64,000 nt of DNA from an uncultured Flavobacteriaceae bacterium (GTDB taxonomy: Bacteria; Bacteroidota; Bacteroidia; Flavobacteriales; Flavobacteriaceae), in assembly GCA_938088195.1 (NCBI GenBank), contig CALKEO010000004.1, positions 1-64,000 on the forward strand, given 5' to 3'. A program made the translations under genes and the position numbers. The first letter of the stretch is position 1, and the number at the start of each line of letters is the position of its first letter. Below the pieces are notes generated by a model. The model was given only the letters and a program-made list of their open reading frames with translations. It had not been told where the DNA came from and did not search any database. This document shows positions 8,135 to 17,587 of the stretch, piece by piece.

Positions 8135-9769
8135 TTAAACTAACATTGTAACAGGATTTTCAATAAAACCCTTCAAAGTTTCTAAAAATAAAGATCCAGT
8201 GACCCCATCAACTGATCTATGATCACATGCCAATGTCAATTTCATAATATTACCAATTTCTATTTTATTTTCTTTAACAACAGGTTTTTGAACAATACTT
8301 CCGACTGAGAGAATTGCTGAATTTGGCTGATTGATAATTGAAGTAAAATCACTGATACCAAACATGCCTAAGTTAGAAACAGTGAAAGTACTACCTTCCA
8401 TATCGTTTGGACTCAATTTTTTATCTTTAGATTTTGAAGCAAAGTCTTTAACCTCTGAACCTATTTTTGTTAAAGATTTCTCGTTAGCAAATCGTATAAC
8501 TGGAACTACTAAACCGTCAGTCACACCAACAGCAACTCCAATATGTACGTGATTATTTAGTCTCATTTTATCCTCAAACCATTGAGAATTTACTTTAGGA
8601 TGCTGTTTAAGTGCAATAGCACAGGCTTTTACTACGATATCATTAAAAGATATTTTGGTATTTGGCAATGTATTATATTGCTTTCTAAATGTGATTGCGT
8701 TGTCCATATCGCACTCTATATTTAAATAATAGTGAGGTGCTGAAAATTTAGATTCTTTTAATCTTCTAGCTATAGCTTTTCTCATTTGAGAATTTTCTAT
8801 TTCCTCAAAACTCTCAGAACCATCGATACTCTTTTGGGTGGCAGAAACTGATTGAGAAACTCTATTATCAACCAGTTCAGAAATTTCCTTTTCTTTTACT
8901 TTATAATTTTCAACATCAACTTTTGTTATTCTACCATTGTCACCAGAACCTTGAATAGTTGATAAATCAATATTTTTTTTAGATGCTATTTTTTTTGCTA
9001 AAGGTGAGGCTAATATTCTACTATTTGAGCTAGATGTACCCACATTTTTTGATGAAAAATCTTCATTAATCTCCGCGGGAATCTCGTTTTCTTCATGAGA
9101 GACGACATCATCACTCGATACTTTTTCAAAATTTTCAATAGCAGAGTTAAAATCAGCGCTTTTATCCCCAATAATTGCAAGTAAGCTATCAACAACTGCA
9201 GTTTGACCTTCATTTATCCCAATATAAAGCAGAGTACCTTCATAAAACGACTCGAACTCCATTGTTGCTTTATCTGTTTCAATCTCAGCCAAAATATCTC
9301 CTTCTTTTACTTCATCACCAACACCTACAAGCCAAGACGAAACAGTTCCCTCTTCCATGGTATCACTTAATCTTGGCATTTTTATAATTTGAAAATCATT
9401 AGATTCCGAACTTATCTCTTGAGAAACTTTAGGTTTGTTTTCAATTTTTTCGGTTTCATTTATTTGATCAACTAAATCTAATTGACCACCAGTATTTGTA
9501 TCACCATTTATTATTGCTGTTATGTCCTCATCTTTTTCTCCAACTATCGCAAGTAAGGTGTCAACTGCTGCTGTTTGCCCTTCATTAATTCCTATGTGAA
9601 GTAAGGTTCCTTCATGAAATGATTCAAACTCCATTGTAGCTTTATCTGTTTCAATTTCAGCTAATATATCTCCTTCTTTTACTTTATCCCCAATACCTAC
9701 AAGCCACTTAGCGACAACTCCCTCTTCCATGGTATCGCTTAATCTAGGCATATTAATTATCTGAGCCAT
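8135..9769 (-). CDS. aceF: Pyruvate dehydrogenase complex E2, dihydrolipoamide acetyltransferase
   Basis: E2 core of the pyruvate dehydrogenase complex, 544 residues. Domain order: lipoyl domain 1 (residues 3-78, lipoyl Lys43 in ETDKATMEFE), lipoyl domain 2 (127-204, Lys167 in the same motif), acid/Ser-rich linkers, the peripheral subunit binding domain (about 252-288, ILASPLAKKIA to GRITKVDV), then the acyltransferase domain with catalytic His517 and Asp521 in DHRSVDG. The two lipoyl domains are nearly identical and look like a recent duplication or ongoing gene conversion. It overlaps pdhA by one base (TAATG). Accepts the acetyl group from E1 and passes it to CoA. The E1 beta and E3 genes are not in the window. 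Confidence 0.95.
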   Translation of the reverse strand: MAQIINMPRLSDTMEEGVVAKWLVGIGDKVKEGDILAEIETDKATMEFESFHEGTLLHIGINEGQTAAVDTLLAIVGEKDEDITAIINGDTNTGGQLDLVDQINETEKIENKPKVSQEISSESNDFQIIKMPRLSDTMEEGTVSSWLVGVGDEVKEGDILAEIETDKATMEFESFYEGTLLYIGINEGQTAVVDSLLAIIGDKSADFNSAIENFEKVSSDDVVSHEENEIPAEINEDFSSKNVGTSSSNSRILASPLAKKIASKKNIDLSTIQGSGDNGRITKVDVENYKVKEKEISELVDNRVSQSVSATQKSIDGSESFEEIENSQMRKAIARRLKESKFSAPHYYLNIECDMDNAITFRKQYNTLPNTKISFNDIVVKACAIALKQHPKVNSQWFEDKMRLNNHVHIGVAVGVTDGLVVPVIRFANEKSLTKIGSEVKDFASKSKDKKLSPNDMEGSTFTVSNLGMFGISDFTSIINQPNSAILSVGSIVQKPVVKENKIEIGNIMKLTLACDHRSVDGVTGSLFLETLKGFIENPVTMLV

Positions 9770-10770
9770 TATTTTAATTTATGTGATATAAAGTTATAAT
9801 TTTCTTCTTCGTATACAGCGTCATACATTACATTCTTTTCAGGGTAAGGTGAATCTTCCGCAAATTTTTCACATTCTAAAACTCTTTCTTTTACTAACCG
9901 ATCAATATTTGAGATCTCTTGTTCGGTTGCAAAATCATTTTCTAAAATCACTTTTTTTACTTGAGAGATTGGGTCAATTTTACGGTATTCATTAACTTCA
10001 TCCTTAGTCCTATATTGTTGAGCATCAGACATAGAATGTCCACGATATCTGTATGTTTTCATTTCTAAAAAAGTTGGACCTTCATCATTTCTTGCTCTTT
10101 TTATTGCTTCATCTAGTGCTGCTGCCGCTTTTATAGGATCCATTCCATCCACGGGCCCACAAGGCATTTCATAACCAAGACCAAGCTTCCAAATGTCAGT
10201 GTGACTGGAAGTTCTTTCAACAGAGGTTCCCATGGCATAGCCATTATTTTCTACAACAAAAACAACAGGTAATTTCCACAGCATTGCCAAGTTTAATGTT
10301 TCATGTAATGAACCTTGCCTTACAGCACCATCACCCATAAAACATAAAGTTACCGCTCCCCTATTAAAATATTTATCTCCAAAGGCCATTCCAGCTCCCA
10401 AAGGAATTTGACCTCCTACAATTCCGTGGCCCCCGTGAAACCTATGTTCCTTCGAAAAGATGTGCATTGAGCCTCCCAGACCCATTGATGTTCCAGTTGA
10501 TTTTCCATATAATTCAGCCATAACTCTTTTTGGATCTACACCCATTCCAATTGGCATGACATGATTTCGATAAGCAGTAATCATTCTATCTTTTGAAAGA
10601 TCCATAACGTGCAGAGCACCAGCTAAAACAGCTTCTTGACCATTGTATAAATGTAAGAACCCTCTCACTTTTTGTTGAATGTATACTGCCGCTAATTTAT
10701 CTTCAAACTTTCTCCAAAAAAGCATGTCTTCATACCACTTTAAATAAGTCTCTTTTGTTACCTCCTTCAT
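9769..10770 (-). CDS. pdhA: Pyruvate dehydrogenase E1 component, alpha subunit
   Basis: Thiamine diphosphate-dependent E1 alpha subunit, 333 residues, normal for the alpha2beta2 type. The ThDP motif begins GDGAVRQG and ends in ENN about 25 residues later; the phosphorylation-loop-like region is YRGHSMSD. It decarboxylates pyruvate and loads the E2 lipoyl arm together with E1 beta, which is encoded elsewhere. It heads a minus-strand run: pdhA, aceF, SDR, SprT-like, nucleotidyltransferase, DUF389. The 86 bases between pdhA and porV contain an imperfect -7 match (TAACTTTA) on the minus strand. In relatives a cytidine deaminase gene lies between porV and pdhA; it is absent here. Confidence 0.96.
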   Translation of the reverse strand: MKEVTKETYLKWYEDMLFWRKFEDKLAAVYIQQKVRGFLHLYNGQEAVLAGALHVMDLSKDRMITAYRNHVMPIGMGVDPKRVMAELYGKSTGTSMGLGGSMHIFSKEHRFHGGHGIVGGQIPLGAGMAFGDKYFNRGAVTLCFMGDGAVRQGSLHETLNLAMLWKLPVVFVVENNGYAMGTSVERTSSHTDIWKLGLGYEMPCGPVDGMDPIKAAAALDEAIKRARNDEGPTFLEMKTYRYRGHSMSDAQQYRTKDEVNEYRKIDPISQVKKVILENDFATEQEISNIDRLVKERVLECEKFAEDSPYPEKNVMYDAVYEEENYNFISHKLK

Positions 10771-10856
10771 TAAAAATCTTTAAAATTTATAAAAACTATT
10801 CAATCTGTAAAGTTAATATTTCTTAACAATTGTTTAAAATATAATTGACATTATAT

Positions 10857-11984
10857 TTAGTAAAAATTATAGGTAAATGAAAATCTTAGGGTGTTCTCAA
10901 GGGGACTAATAACACTGGAGGTTGACAATAGATAAGAAAGATCCAATTTTATTTCATCAATTTTAAAACCAGTTCCAAAAGTTAAATATTTTCTAGCTCC
11001 CTTGTTCTCATTTTCATTAAAATACCCCGCTCTAATTGCGAATGAATTATTATATAGATACTCCATTCCAAAAGCCAGAGTAAACTCTTTTAATTCTTCA
11101 CTAAAACCATCAGGAGCATCTCCGAAAGACTTAAAAATTCCCGAAAGGAAATTTACGTCGGCTTGATTGTAACCTATAATTTCATTATTAGAATTATAAA
11201 TAGGAACGCTTGGTGAAGGAACTAATAATTTATTTAACTCAAGATTTAAAGAAAGTTTATTTGAAGGATCAAAAATAAAGTCAAATGCAGAACCTAATTT
11301 AAGATTTGTGGGAATAAAATTTTCTTTACCTAATTCTTCATATTTCATTCTAGGACCTATGTTTGATAAATTAAAGCCTAATCTCCAGATTCCATTAAAA
11401 TTATTGTAATTTTTTTCTTCAGATTGATAAAAACCAGAAATGTCAACAGCAAACGAAGAAGCTGAATCGGAATTAGAATCAACAGATTGAAGTTTTACAT
11501 CTGACATTAAAAACCTACCTGTAACGGCCATTGAAAAATATTCACTTAATTTTAAAGAATATGAGGCGTCCAAAGTAAATTCATTTGGATTTTCTAATAA
11601 TGGTATATCTTGAGGGTTTTGAATAATATCTATATCTCCTAAACTAAAGTATTTAAAACTTGCTGACCAGGCACTCCTTTGATCTATTACATTAAAGTAA
11701 TTGATATTTGCTAAAAAAACATCACTAACTAATTTGCTTAAATAGGGCGTGTAACTTACTCCTACTCCACTTAAATTTTCAGAAAATACATATTTTGAGG
11801 GGTTCCAGTGCTGTGAAAAAGCATCAGGGGTAGTTGCCACACCTTGCTCTCCTAAACCAGATGCCCTAGCATCAGCAGAAATCATTAGAAAAGGGACTGC
11901 AGTAGTAATCACCCTTCTATCTTGTGAAAAATTCAGTTGAACTACAAATCCTAAAAAAAGTAAAAAAAGGTTGTTTTTATTCAT
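10857..11984 (-). CDS. porV: Type IX secretion outer membrane protein PorV (LptO)
   Basis: Outer-membrane FadL-like beta-barrel, 375 residues. PorV shuttles type IX secretion substrates from the SprA translocon to the PorU attachment complex. A signal peptide (residues 1-20, ending FSQ) is followed by the conserved N-terminal block around residues 30-60: ISADARASGLGEQGVATTPD, then AFSQHWNPSKY. The last residue is aromatic (FTYNFY), as expected for a barrel protein. It is transcribed away from gldJ. The usual neighbour porU is not between porV and gldJ. Downstream is pdhA, matching the flavobacterial order except for the lost cdd. Confidence 0.93.
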   Translation of the reverse strand: MNKNNLFLLFLGFVVQLNFSQDRRVITTAVPFLMISADARASGLGEQGVATTPDAFSQHWNPSKYVFSENLSGVGVSYTPYLSKLVSDVFLANINYFNVIDQRSAWSASFKYFSLGDIDIIQNPQDIPLLENPNEFTLDASYSLKLSEYFSMAVTGRFLMSDVKLQSVDSNSDSASSFAVDISGFYQSEEKNYNNFNGIWRLGFNLSNIGPRMKYEELGKENFIPTNLKLGSAFDFIFDPSNKLSLNLELNKLLVPSPSVPIYNSNNEIIGYNQADVNFLSGIFKSFGDAPDGFSEELKEFTLAFGMEYLYNNSFAIRAGYFNENENKGARKYLTFGTGFKIDEIKLDLSYLLSTSSVISPLENTLRFSFTYNFY

Positions 11985-12097
11985 ATTTTAGATAAACGTT
12001 AAATATATATAAATATTATTTTAAGTTGTTTTAATTAAAAAAATTATTTTTTTTAAACTATTTGCTATCTTGCAAGTTTAAACTATATAAGTTGCGC

Positions 12098-13681
12098 ATG
12101 TACAATCATATAAAAAGTTATAAATTATTGAAATTTCTGCTGTTTATGTTTGCTATTATTTTGATAGTAGGATGTAATAAAAATTCAATTAAGGGTGGAA
12201 AAAACAGTTCTCAAGCTACTGGATGGAATATCAATTCTAAAGATGGTGGGTTTAAAAGTGCGAAAGACTATAAGGGCCAGCCAGCTGGTCCAGGTTTGGT
12301 TTTTATTGAAGGAGGAACATTTACAAAAGGTAATGTACAAGATAATGTAATGCATGACTGGAACAATACGGCAACACAACAATATGTAAGATCCTTTTTT
12401 ATTGATGAAACTGAAGTAACAAACGAAATGTATGGCGAGTATTTATATTGGATGAAAACTGTTTTTGCAGAAAATTTTTCTGAAATTTATAAAGCTGCTC
12501 TTCCCGATACCCTTGTTTGGAGAAACCCTCTAGGATTTAACGAAGATATGGTTAATAATTATCTTAGACACCCAGCCTTTCAAGGTCATCCAGTTGTTGG
12601 TGTTACTTGGAAGCAAGCTTCAAATTTTGCAAAATGGCGAACTGATAGAGTGAATGAACAACTTCTTGTAATGAAAGGTTATCTTAGAGAAGGTGCTATA
12701 ATTCCTGATAGTATTTCTGATGGATATACTTTCAACACCAAAGCCTATCTGCTAGATCCCAAAAGTGCTTACGGAGGAAAAATGAATGAACTTGCAGATG
12801 ACAAAGCAAAAGAAACTAATGAAGATGGAGAAGAAAAGGTTGATTATGCAACTAGAGAAAAAGGTGTTTTACTTCCTGAATACAGACTTCCAACTGAAAC
12901 TGAGTGGGAATATGCTGCTTTAGCGCTAAGTGAAATTAGAAAAGAAAATGTATACAGAGGAAAGAAAAAGTTTCCATGGGACGGTGAATACACAAGATCA
13001 GGGAAGAAAAAAAATGTTGGTGATCAATTAGCTAATTTTAAACTTTCCGATGGTGATTATGGTGGAATTGCTGGTTGGTCTGAAACTGGTTCTGGAATTA
13101 CAACCAACGTTAGGTCCTACCCACCTAATGATTTTGGATTGTATGGTATGGCAGGAAATGTTGCAGAGTGGGTTGCTGACGTCTACAGACCCATTATTGA
13201 TGAGGAAGCTAATGATTTTAACTATTACAGAGGAAATGTATATACTCAAAATGTAATTGGAGAAGATGGCAAAATGGCATCTATTGATGAAGAAAATGCA
13301 AGTTACGATTTCTTACCAGGATCTATTCTTGAAGAAGTCGTAAAAACTGAAGATATTGACAGAGTTAATTACTCAACAGGTGACAATAGAAATTATAATG
13401 ATGGTGATAGAAATTCCGTGAGAAACTTTACCATTGAAGGAGATTATGCAAGAATGTACAATGCTCCATCCGAAGATGACGGTGGAGAAGAAAGAACGAC
13501 ATTGATAGACGATGAAGCTCGGGTATATAAGGGAGGTTCTTGGCTAGACAGAGCTTACTATTTAGATCCAGCTCAGAGAAGGCACTTGCCTGGTTCTATG
13601 ACAACGAATTTTATTGGATTTCGATGTGCTATGTCATATTTGGGAGAATCAAGAGAAACTTCAAAACCTAAAAGAAGATAA
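12098..13681 (+). CDS. gldJ: Gliding motility / type IX secretion lipoprotein GldJ
   Basis: Lipoprotein with a formylglycine-generating-enzyme-like (sulfatase-modifying factor) fold, required for gliding and stabilising GldK/type IX secretion in Flavobacterium johnsoniae. 527 residues from the chosen ATG. The signal peptide ends with lipobox LIVGC (Cys at residue 27 of this start). FGE-like blocks: FIEGGTFTKG, FFIDETEVTNEMYGEY, PVVGVTWKQASNFAKWR, YRLPTETEWEYAA, GLYGMAGNVAEWVADVY, and at the C-terminus VYKGGSWLDRAYYLDP and IGFRCAM. The region around residues 200-250 and 390-455 holds acidic insertions typical of GldJ. An in-frame TTG at 12062 was rejected since it only adds an unusual N-extension before a normal signal peptide. 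murF follows 62 bases later, as in relatives. Confidence 0.94.
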   Translation: MYNHIKSYKLLKFLLFMFAIILIVGCNKNSIKGGKNSSQATGWNINSKDGGFKSAKDYKGQPAGPGLVFIEGGTFTKGNVQDNVMHDWNNTATQQYVRSFFIDETEVTNEMYGEYLYWMKTVFAENFSEIYKAALPDTLVWRNPLGFNEDMVNNYLRHPAFQGHPVVGVTWKQASNFAKWRTDRVNEQLLVMKGYLREGAIIPDSISDGYTFNTKAYLLDPKSAYGGKMNELADDKAKETNEDGEEKVDYATREKGVLLPEYRLPTETEWEYAALALSEIRKENVYRGKKKFPWDGEYTRSGKKKNVGDQLANFKLSDGDYGGIAGWSETGSGITTNVRSYPPNDFGLYGMAGNVAEWVADVYRPIIDEEANDFNYYRGNVYTQNVIGEDGKMASIDEENASYDFLPGSILEEVVKTEDIDRVNYSTGDNRNYNDGDRNSVRNFTIEGDYARMYNAPSEDDGGEERTTLIDDEARVYKGGSWLDRAYYLDPAQRRHLPGSMTTNFIGFRCAMSYLGESRETSKPKRR

Positions 13682-13743
13682 TTAATCTAACACCAACCTT
13701 CTTCTTCAAATACTGTTTTCTACAAAATCACTACTTTTAGAAA

Positions 13744-15015
13744 ATGACTACTAGTCAATTATATGATGTTTTTCTAAAATGTAATGGGGTTTCAACTGAT
13801 ACAAGATCACTTTCTGAAGGAAACCTTTTTTTCTCTTTAAAGGGAGATAATTTTGACGGAAATCAATATGCATTAAAAGCTATTGAGAAAGGAGCAAGGT
13901 ATGCTGTTATCGATGATGAAAGAATCAATAATCCTAATTTTATAAAAGTAAAAAATGTTTTAAGTTCATTACAAGAACTAGCTAAATATCACAGGTTACA
14001 GCTAAAAAACACAAAGTTTATCGCTATTACTGGAAGTAATGGGAAAACAACTACAAAAGAATTAATTAAAGCTGTTTTAGTTAAAAAATACAAAACAACC
14101 TCTACTAAAGGAAATTTAAATAATCATATTGGTGTGCCTTTAACTTTACTTGAAATTAAAGAAAATTCAAAATTTGCAATCATTGAAATGGGGGCCAATC
14201 ACATTGGCGAAATTAATTTTTTAACAAATTTGATAAATCCTGATTTAGGCTACATAACGAATTTTGGAAAAGCTCATTTAGAAGGTTTTGGAGGAATTGA
14301 GGGAGTGATCAATGGTAAATCGGAGTTGTATAGTTGGTTGTTTAAAAATAATAAACCAATATTAATAAATGTTGATGATGAAATTCAAAAAAAATATATA
14401 GATTCTAATTCTATAACTTTTGGTTTAAATAACAATGCTCAATTTATCTTTAGTAAGGAAATACCTAAAAGTTTTATTTCACTCAATTATAAAAGTACTT
14501 TAATTAATACCCGTCTTGTGGGTTCATATAATTTTAGCAACATACAAGCTGCTATTTCGATTGGTCTTTATTTTAAAATAGATATTAAATTAATTAAGGA
14601 TGCTATTGAAAATTATATTCCAAAAAATAATAGGTCAGAGATTATTGAAATAAACAATAAAAAAATAATTTTAGACGCTTACAATGCTAATCCCTCAAGT
14701 ATGGAACTAGCGATTGATTCTTTTTTAAAATACTCAGAATCGAAAATTTTTATTTTGGGAGATATGTTTGAACTTGGAAAGTTTTCCAAGACTGAACATC
14801 AAATGGTAATAGATAAATTAGACAAGGCTCAATCCAAAGTTTATTTTGTTGGAGATGAATTTTATAAATTAAAAAAAGAACATAATGATTTATTTTTTTT
14901 TAAAACAAAGAAAGAGCTGTATTATGAAATGAAAAAAAATAAAATAAAAGAAAAAAATATTCTTATTAAAGGGTCCAGGGGAATGAAAATGGAAGAAATA
15001 TTAGAAAAAATTTAA
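13744..15015 (+). CDS. murF: UDP-N-acetylmuramoyl-tripeptide--D-alanyl-D-alanine ligase
   Basis: Mur ligase adding D-Ala-D-Ala to the UDP-MurNAc-tripeptide in peptidoglycan synthesis. 423 residues. ATP-binding loop GSNGKTTTKE at about residues 97-106; central-domain motif EMGANHIGEI and NFGKAHLEGFGG; C-terminal domain with LDAYNANPSSME. It follows gldJ on the same strand, an order conserved in Flavobacteriia. The 3' end lies only four bases from the stop of the convergent membrane protein gene. No other mur genes are near. Confidence 0.95.
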   Translation: MTTSQLYDVFLKCNGVSTDTRSLSEGNLFFSLKGDNFDGNQYALKAIEKGARYAVIDDERINNPNFIKVKNVLSSLQELAKYHRLQLKNTKFIAITGSNGKTTTKELIKAVLVKKYKTTSTKGNLNNHIGVPLTLLEIKENSKFAIIEMGANHIGEINFLTNLINPDLGYITNFGKAHLEGFGGIEGVINGKSELYSWLFKNNKPILINVDDEIQKKYIDSNSITFGLNNNAQFIFSKEIPKSFISLNYKSTLINTRLVGSYNFSNIQAAISIGLYFKIDIKLIKDAIENYIPKNNRSEIIEINNKKIILDAYNANPSSMELAIDSFLKYSESKIFILGDMFELGKFSKTEHQMVIDKLDKAQSKVYFVGDEFYKLKKEHNDLFFFKTKKELYYEMKKNKIKEKNILIKGSRGMKMEEILEKI

Positions 15016-15019
15016 AATA

Positions 15020-15886
15020 CTATTCTTTTTCAATAGCATTATAAATCAATAGAATTAAAAGTCCAAAAACAATCCCTGAAATTATTAGAAGAATACTTGT
15101 TAATCCAGAAACTGCAAAAGAAAGTCTTAGCAGGATTGTTGATATTATAAATCCAGTATTTCTTATAAGTTGACTATATCTCTCTGTATATTGAAAAGAA
15201 AGAAGTAAAATAAACACATCCACTAAAATCAATAAAGAAAAGAATTCATTGAAAAATAAATAATTTAAATTTTCATCAAATGAATTAGTAATAAAAACCC
15301 CATTATACCACGAAAACAAACTAATTATACAAATAACTACTAAAATTGGAAGTAGTATTACGCTGACTAATTTTTTAGAAGCTATAAATCGATCTAATTT
15401 TTCAGAAACAGATTTAACAGGAAGGTTATCCTTTGTTTTTCTAAAAAGATAAATAAGAAAGAATATTATTAAAATCCCCAACAAATCATAAATTAATTGA
15501 AGATTGTCAGAATTTTCAATCCAGTTTTCATTCAAATCAATTAAAGGAATATCACCAAAAATTTTGCGAATTACAATTAAAGAAATTATTTCGTACTGTT
15601 TTCCAACTGCTGTAGTAAATGACCTTGGAATGTAATAAATTAATAAAAAAGCTTCGTAAACTAATATGAATGAAAATGGTGTGTATAAGGCAGATATTGG
15701 GTTAGAAAGTAAATTTGAATTTATAATTGATAAATCAACTAAATTATAATTATTTAAAAAAATCAGTGAAAGGTGAATAACAAATCCAACAGAGGCTAAA
15801 TACAATATATATTTTTCTACTCTTCTTATAACATTTTCAGAAAATACTATTGAAAATAGATTTTCAATTTGTTTTTGAACTTTCAT
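15020..15886 (-). CDS. Multispanning membrane protein of unknown function
   Basis: 288 residues, not recognised. Hydrophobicity suggests about seven membrane helices: roughly residues 28-46, 66-88, 131-147, 173-194, 208-228, 239-256 and 259-281. A short amphipathic N-terminus precedes the first. Notable polar positions sit in or near membrane segments: PRSFTTAVGKQYE after helix 2 and RKIFGDI soon after, giving a charged cytoplasmic or interfacial loop between helices 2 and 3. The general pattern of four early helices with basic residues recalls ion channel voltage-sensor-like proteins, but I see no regular Arg ladder or selectivity filter, so no function is assigned. Start ATG at 15886. It is monocistronic, tail to tail with murF. 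Confidence 0.75.
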   Translation of the reverse strand: MKVQKQIENLFSIVFSENVIRRVEKYILYLASVGFVIHLSLIFLNNYNLVDLSIINSNLLSNPISALYTPFSFILVYEAFLLIYYIPRSFTTAVGKQYEIISLIVIRKIFGDIPLIDLNENWIENSDNLQLIYDLLGILIIFFLIYLFRKTKDNLPVKSVSEKLDRFIASKKLVSVILLPILVVICIISLFSWYNGVFITNSFDENLNYLFFNEFFSLLILVDVFILLLSFQYTERYSQLIRNTGFIISTILLRLSFAVSGLTSILLIISGIVFGLLILLIYNAIEKE

Positions 15887-15967
15887 TTTATCCTTATTTT
15901 ATTTAAATGTAAGTTATTTTATAATAAATAAATATTTTAAATAACTTTAGTTCAACAAATTAACCAA

Positions 15968-17587
15968 ATGAAAAATCATTTATTAATATTCCTTTATTTA
16001 CTCTTGAGCGGATGCAACTCTAGTGAAAAAAAGTGGATACCATATGACGAATCCTATGAAATAACCAACAATAAAACCCATTCATTAGAAAGAATGCAGT
16101 TTAAACTTATTCAATCTAAATTTAATGATAAAAATATTTGGTTTAGTGAACTAGACAATTATTTGAAAGATTTTTCTGAAGATGATTATGAAAAATTAAA
16201 ACCACTAATAATTGAAAAGGATATTCCATCTATTCAAACAAACATAATCCAGAAAAAATTAACTTATGAAAAATTAGTTTTGTTTTATTTGTTTAGAATA
16301 AAAAAAATTGAATTTAATAAGAATACCTATTTAAATTCTATCATTTCACTAAATCCAAATATAGTTTTAGAAGCAAGAAAAAAGGATAAGATAAAACCAG
16401 AGTCTATATATTCACTTCACGGGATTCCAATACTTTTAAAAGACAACATCAATTTTGACGGATTACCAACCACAGCTGGAGCAGAAATTTTAAAAAATAA
16501 TATTGCCGATGATTCTTTTGTAGTTAAAAAACTGAAGGAAAGCGGGGCGGTTATTTTAGGAAAAACCAATTTAAGCGAGTGGGCTTATTATTTTTGTGTT
16601 GGATGTCCTCTTGGCTATAGTGCAATTGGAGGACAAACTCTTAATCCATATGGAAGAAAAGAATTTGAATCTGGGGGGTCGAGTTCTGGGAGTGGCGCAG
16701 CTATATCTGCTAATTTATCTTCAGTATCATTAGGATCGGAAACCTCTGGATCTATTCTTTCACCATCATCACTTAATTCAATTGTAGGATTAAAACCTAC
16801 AATCGGACTGGTAAGCAGAACAGGAATAATACCAATATCAAATACTTTAGACACATCTGGCCCTATGACTAAAAATGTAATTGATAATGTCATCGTTTTT
16901 AATAGCATTATGGGATTTGACCAAGACGACAGTCATTCAAAAAATAAAATAAATATCAAGTACAACGAAATCATAAATTCTAGTTTGAAAGACAAAAGAT
17001 TGGGAGTATTTAAAAGTTTGCTAAATGATTCACTATATCTCAAAACTATTGAAGATATTAGAAGAGCCGGGGGAATAATAATCGAATTTGAACCACCAAA
17101 AATTAATTTTTTAGGATTTAGAAAAATTTTGGATGTCGAGATGAAAAATGAATTGCCAAAATATTTATCAACTTATTTCAAAGACAACATGAATATCAAA
17201 AATATTTCAGATATCATAAACTACAATCTTCAAGATAGTTTGAATAGATCTCCTTATGGACAAAAAATATTTGAAGGGATTGTTTCTGACAATACTGGAA
17301 AAGAAGAATTTAAAAAATTAAAAGTTAGGTTAAAAAAAGAGGGGGAAAGATATTTTAATGAATCATTAAAAAAATATTCTCTTGATGCAATTTTGTCTAT
17401 AAATAATTATCATGCAGCATATGCAGCCGCTGCATATTACCCATGCCTAACGGTTCCTATGGGTTATAATAAAAATGGTCTTCCTTCAAACCTAACATTT
17501 ATCAGTTCTTCCTTTGAGGAAAATAAGCTCTATCAACTTGGCTTTGCCTACGAAAAATTATCAAATAAAAGGGTTGCACCTTTTTAA
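15968..17587 (+). CDS. Amidase-signature lipoprotein
   Basis: Amidase signature enzyme, 539 residues, exported as a lipoprotein: the signal peptide ends LLSGC (Cys16). The Ser-cisSer-Lys triad is readable: Lys in HGIPILLKDNI (near 160), cis-Ser in the glycine/serine-rich block GGSSSGSGAA (near 239) and the nucleophile in GSETSGSIL (near 260). The family hydrolyses amides from small molecules to peptides; a periplasmic or surface location fits scavenging, but the substrate is unknown. About 120 residues of extra sequence lie between the lipobox and the amidase core. An imperfect -7 box (TAACTTTA, 15942-15949) lies upstream. Its TAA shares the palindrome TTAA with the pirin gene stop. Confidence 0.9.
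   Translation: MKNHLLIFLYLLLSGCNSSEKKWIPYDESYEITNNKTHSLERMQFKLIQSKFNDKNIWFSELDNYLKDFSEDDYEKLKPLIIEKDIPSIQTNIIQKKLTYEKLVLFYLFRIKKIEFNKNTYLNSIISLNPNIVLEARKKDKIKPESIYSLHGIPILLKDNINFDGLPTTAGAEILKNNIADDSFVVKKLKESGAVILGKTNLSEWAYYFCVGCPLGYSAIGGQTLNPYGRKEFESGGSSSGSGAAISANLSSVSLGSETSGSILSPSSLNSIVGLKPTIGLVSRTGIIPISNTLDTSGPMTKNVIDNVIVFNSIMGFDQDDSHSKNKINIKYNEIINSSLKDKRLGVFKSLLNDSLYLKTIEDIRRAGGIIIEFEPPKINFLGFRKILDVEMKNELPKYLSTYFKDNMNIKNISDIINYNLQDSLNRSPYGQKIFEGIVSDNTGKEEFKKLKVRLKKEGERYFNESLKKYSLDAILSINNYHAAYAAAAYYPCLTVPMGYNKNGLPSNLTFISSSFEENKLYQLGFAYEKLSNKRVAPF

Noticed and set aside
12062..12097. TTG start extending GldJ by 12 residues
   Set aside because: The extension precedes a normal lipoprotein signal peptide starting at the ATG 12098 and lies in the probable promoter region.
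13399..13430. Possible low-complexity repeat in gldJ (Asn/Asp rich)
   Set aside because: It matches an acidic insertion seen in GldJ proteins, not a DNA repeat.
16615..16908. Open frame opposite the amidase
   Set aside because: Antisense shadow of the glycine/serine-rich amidase core.
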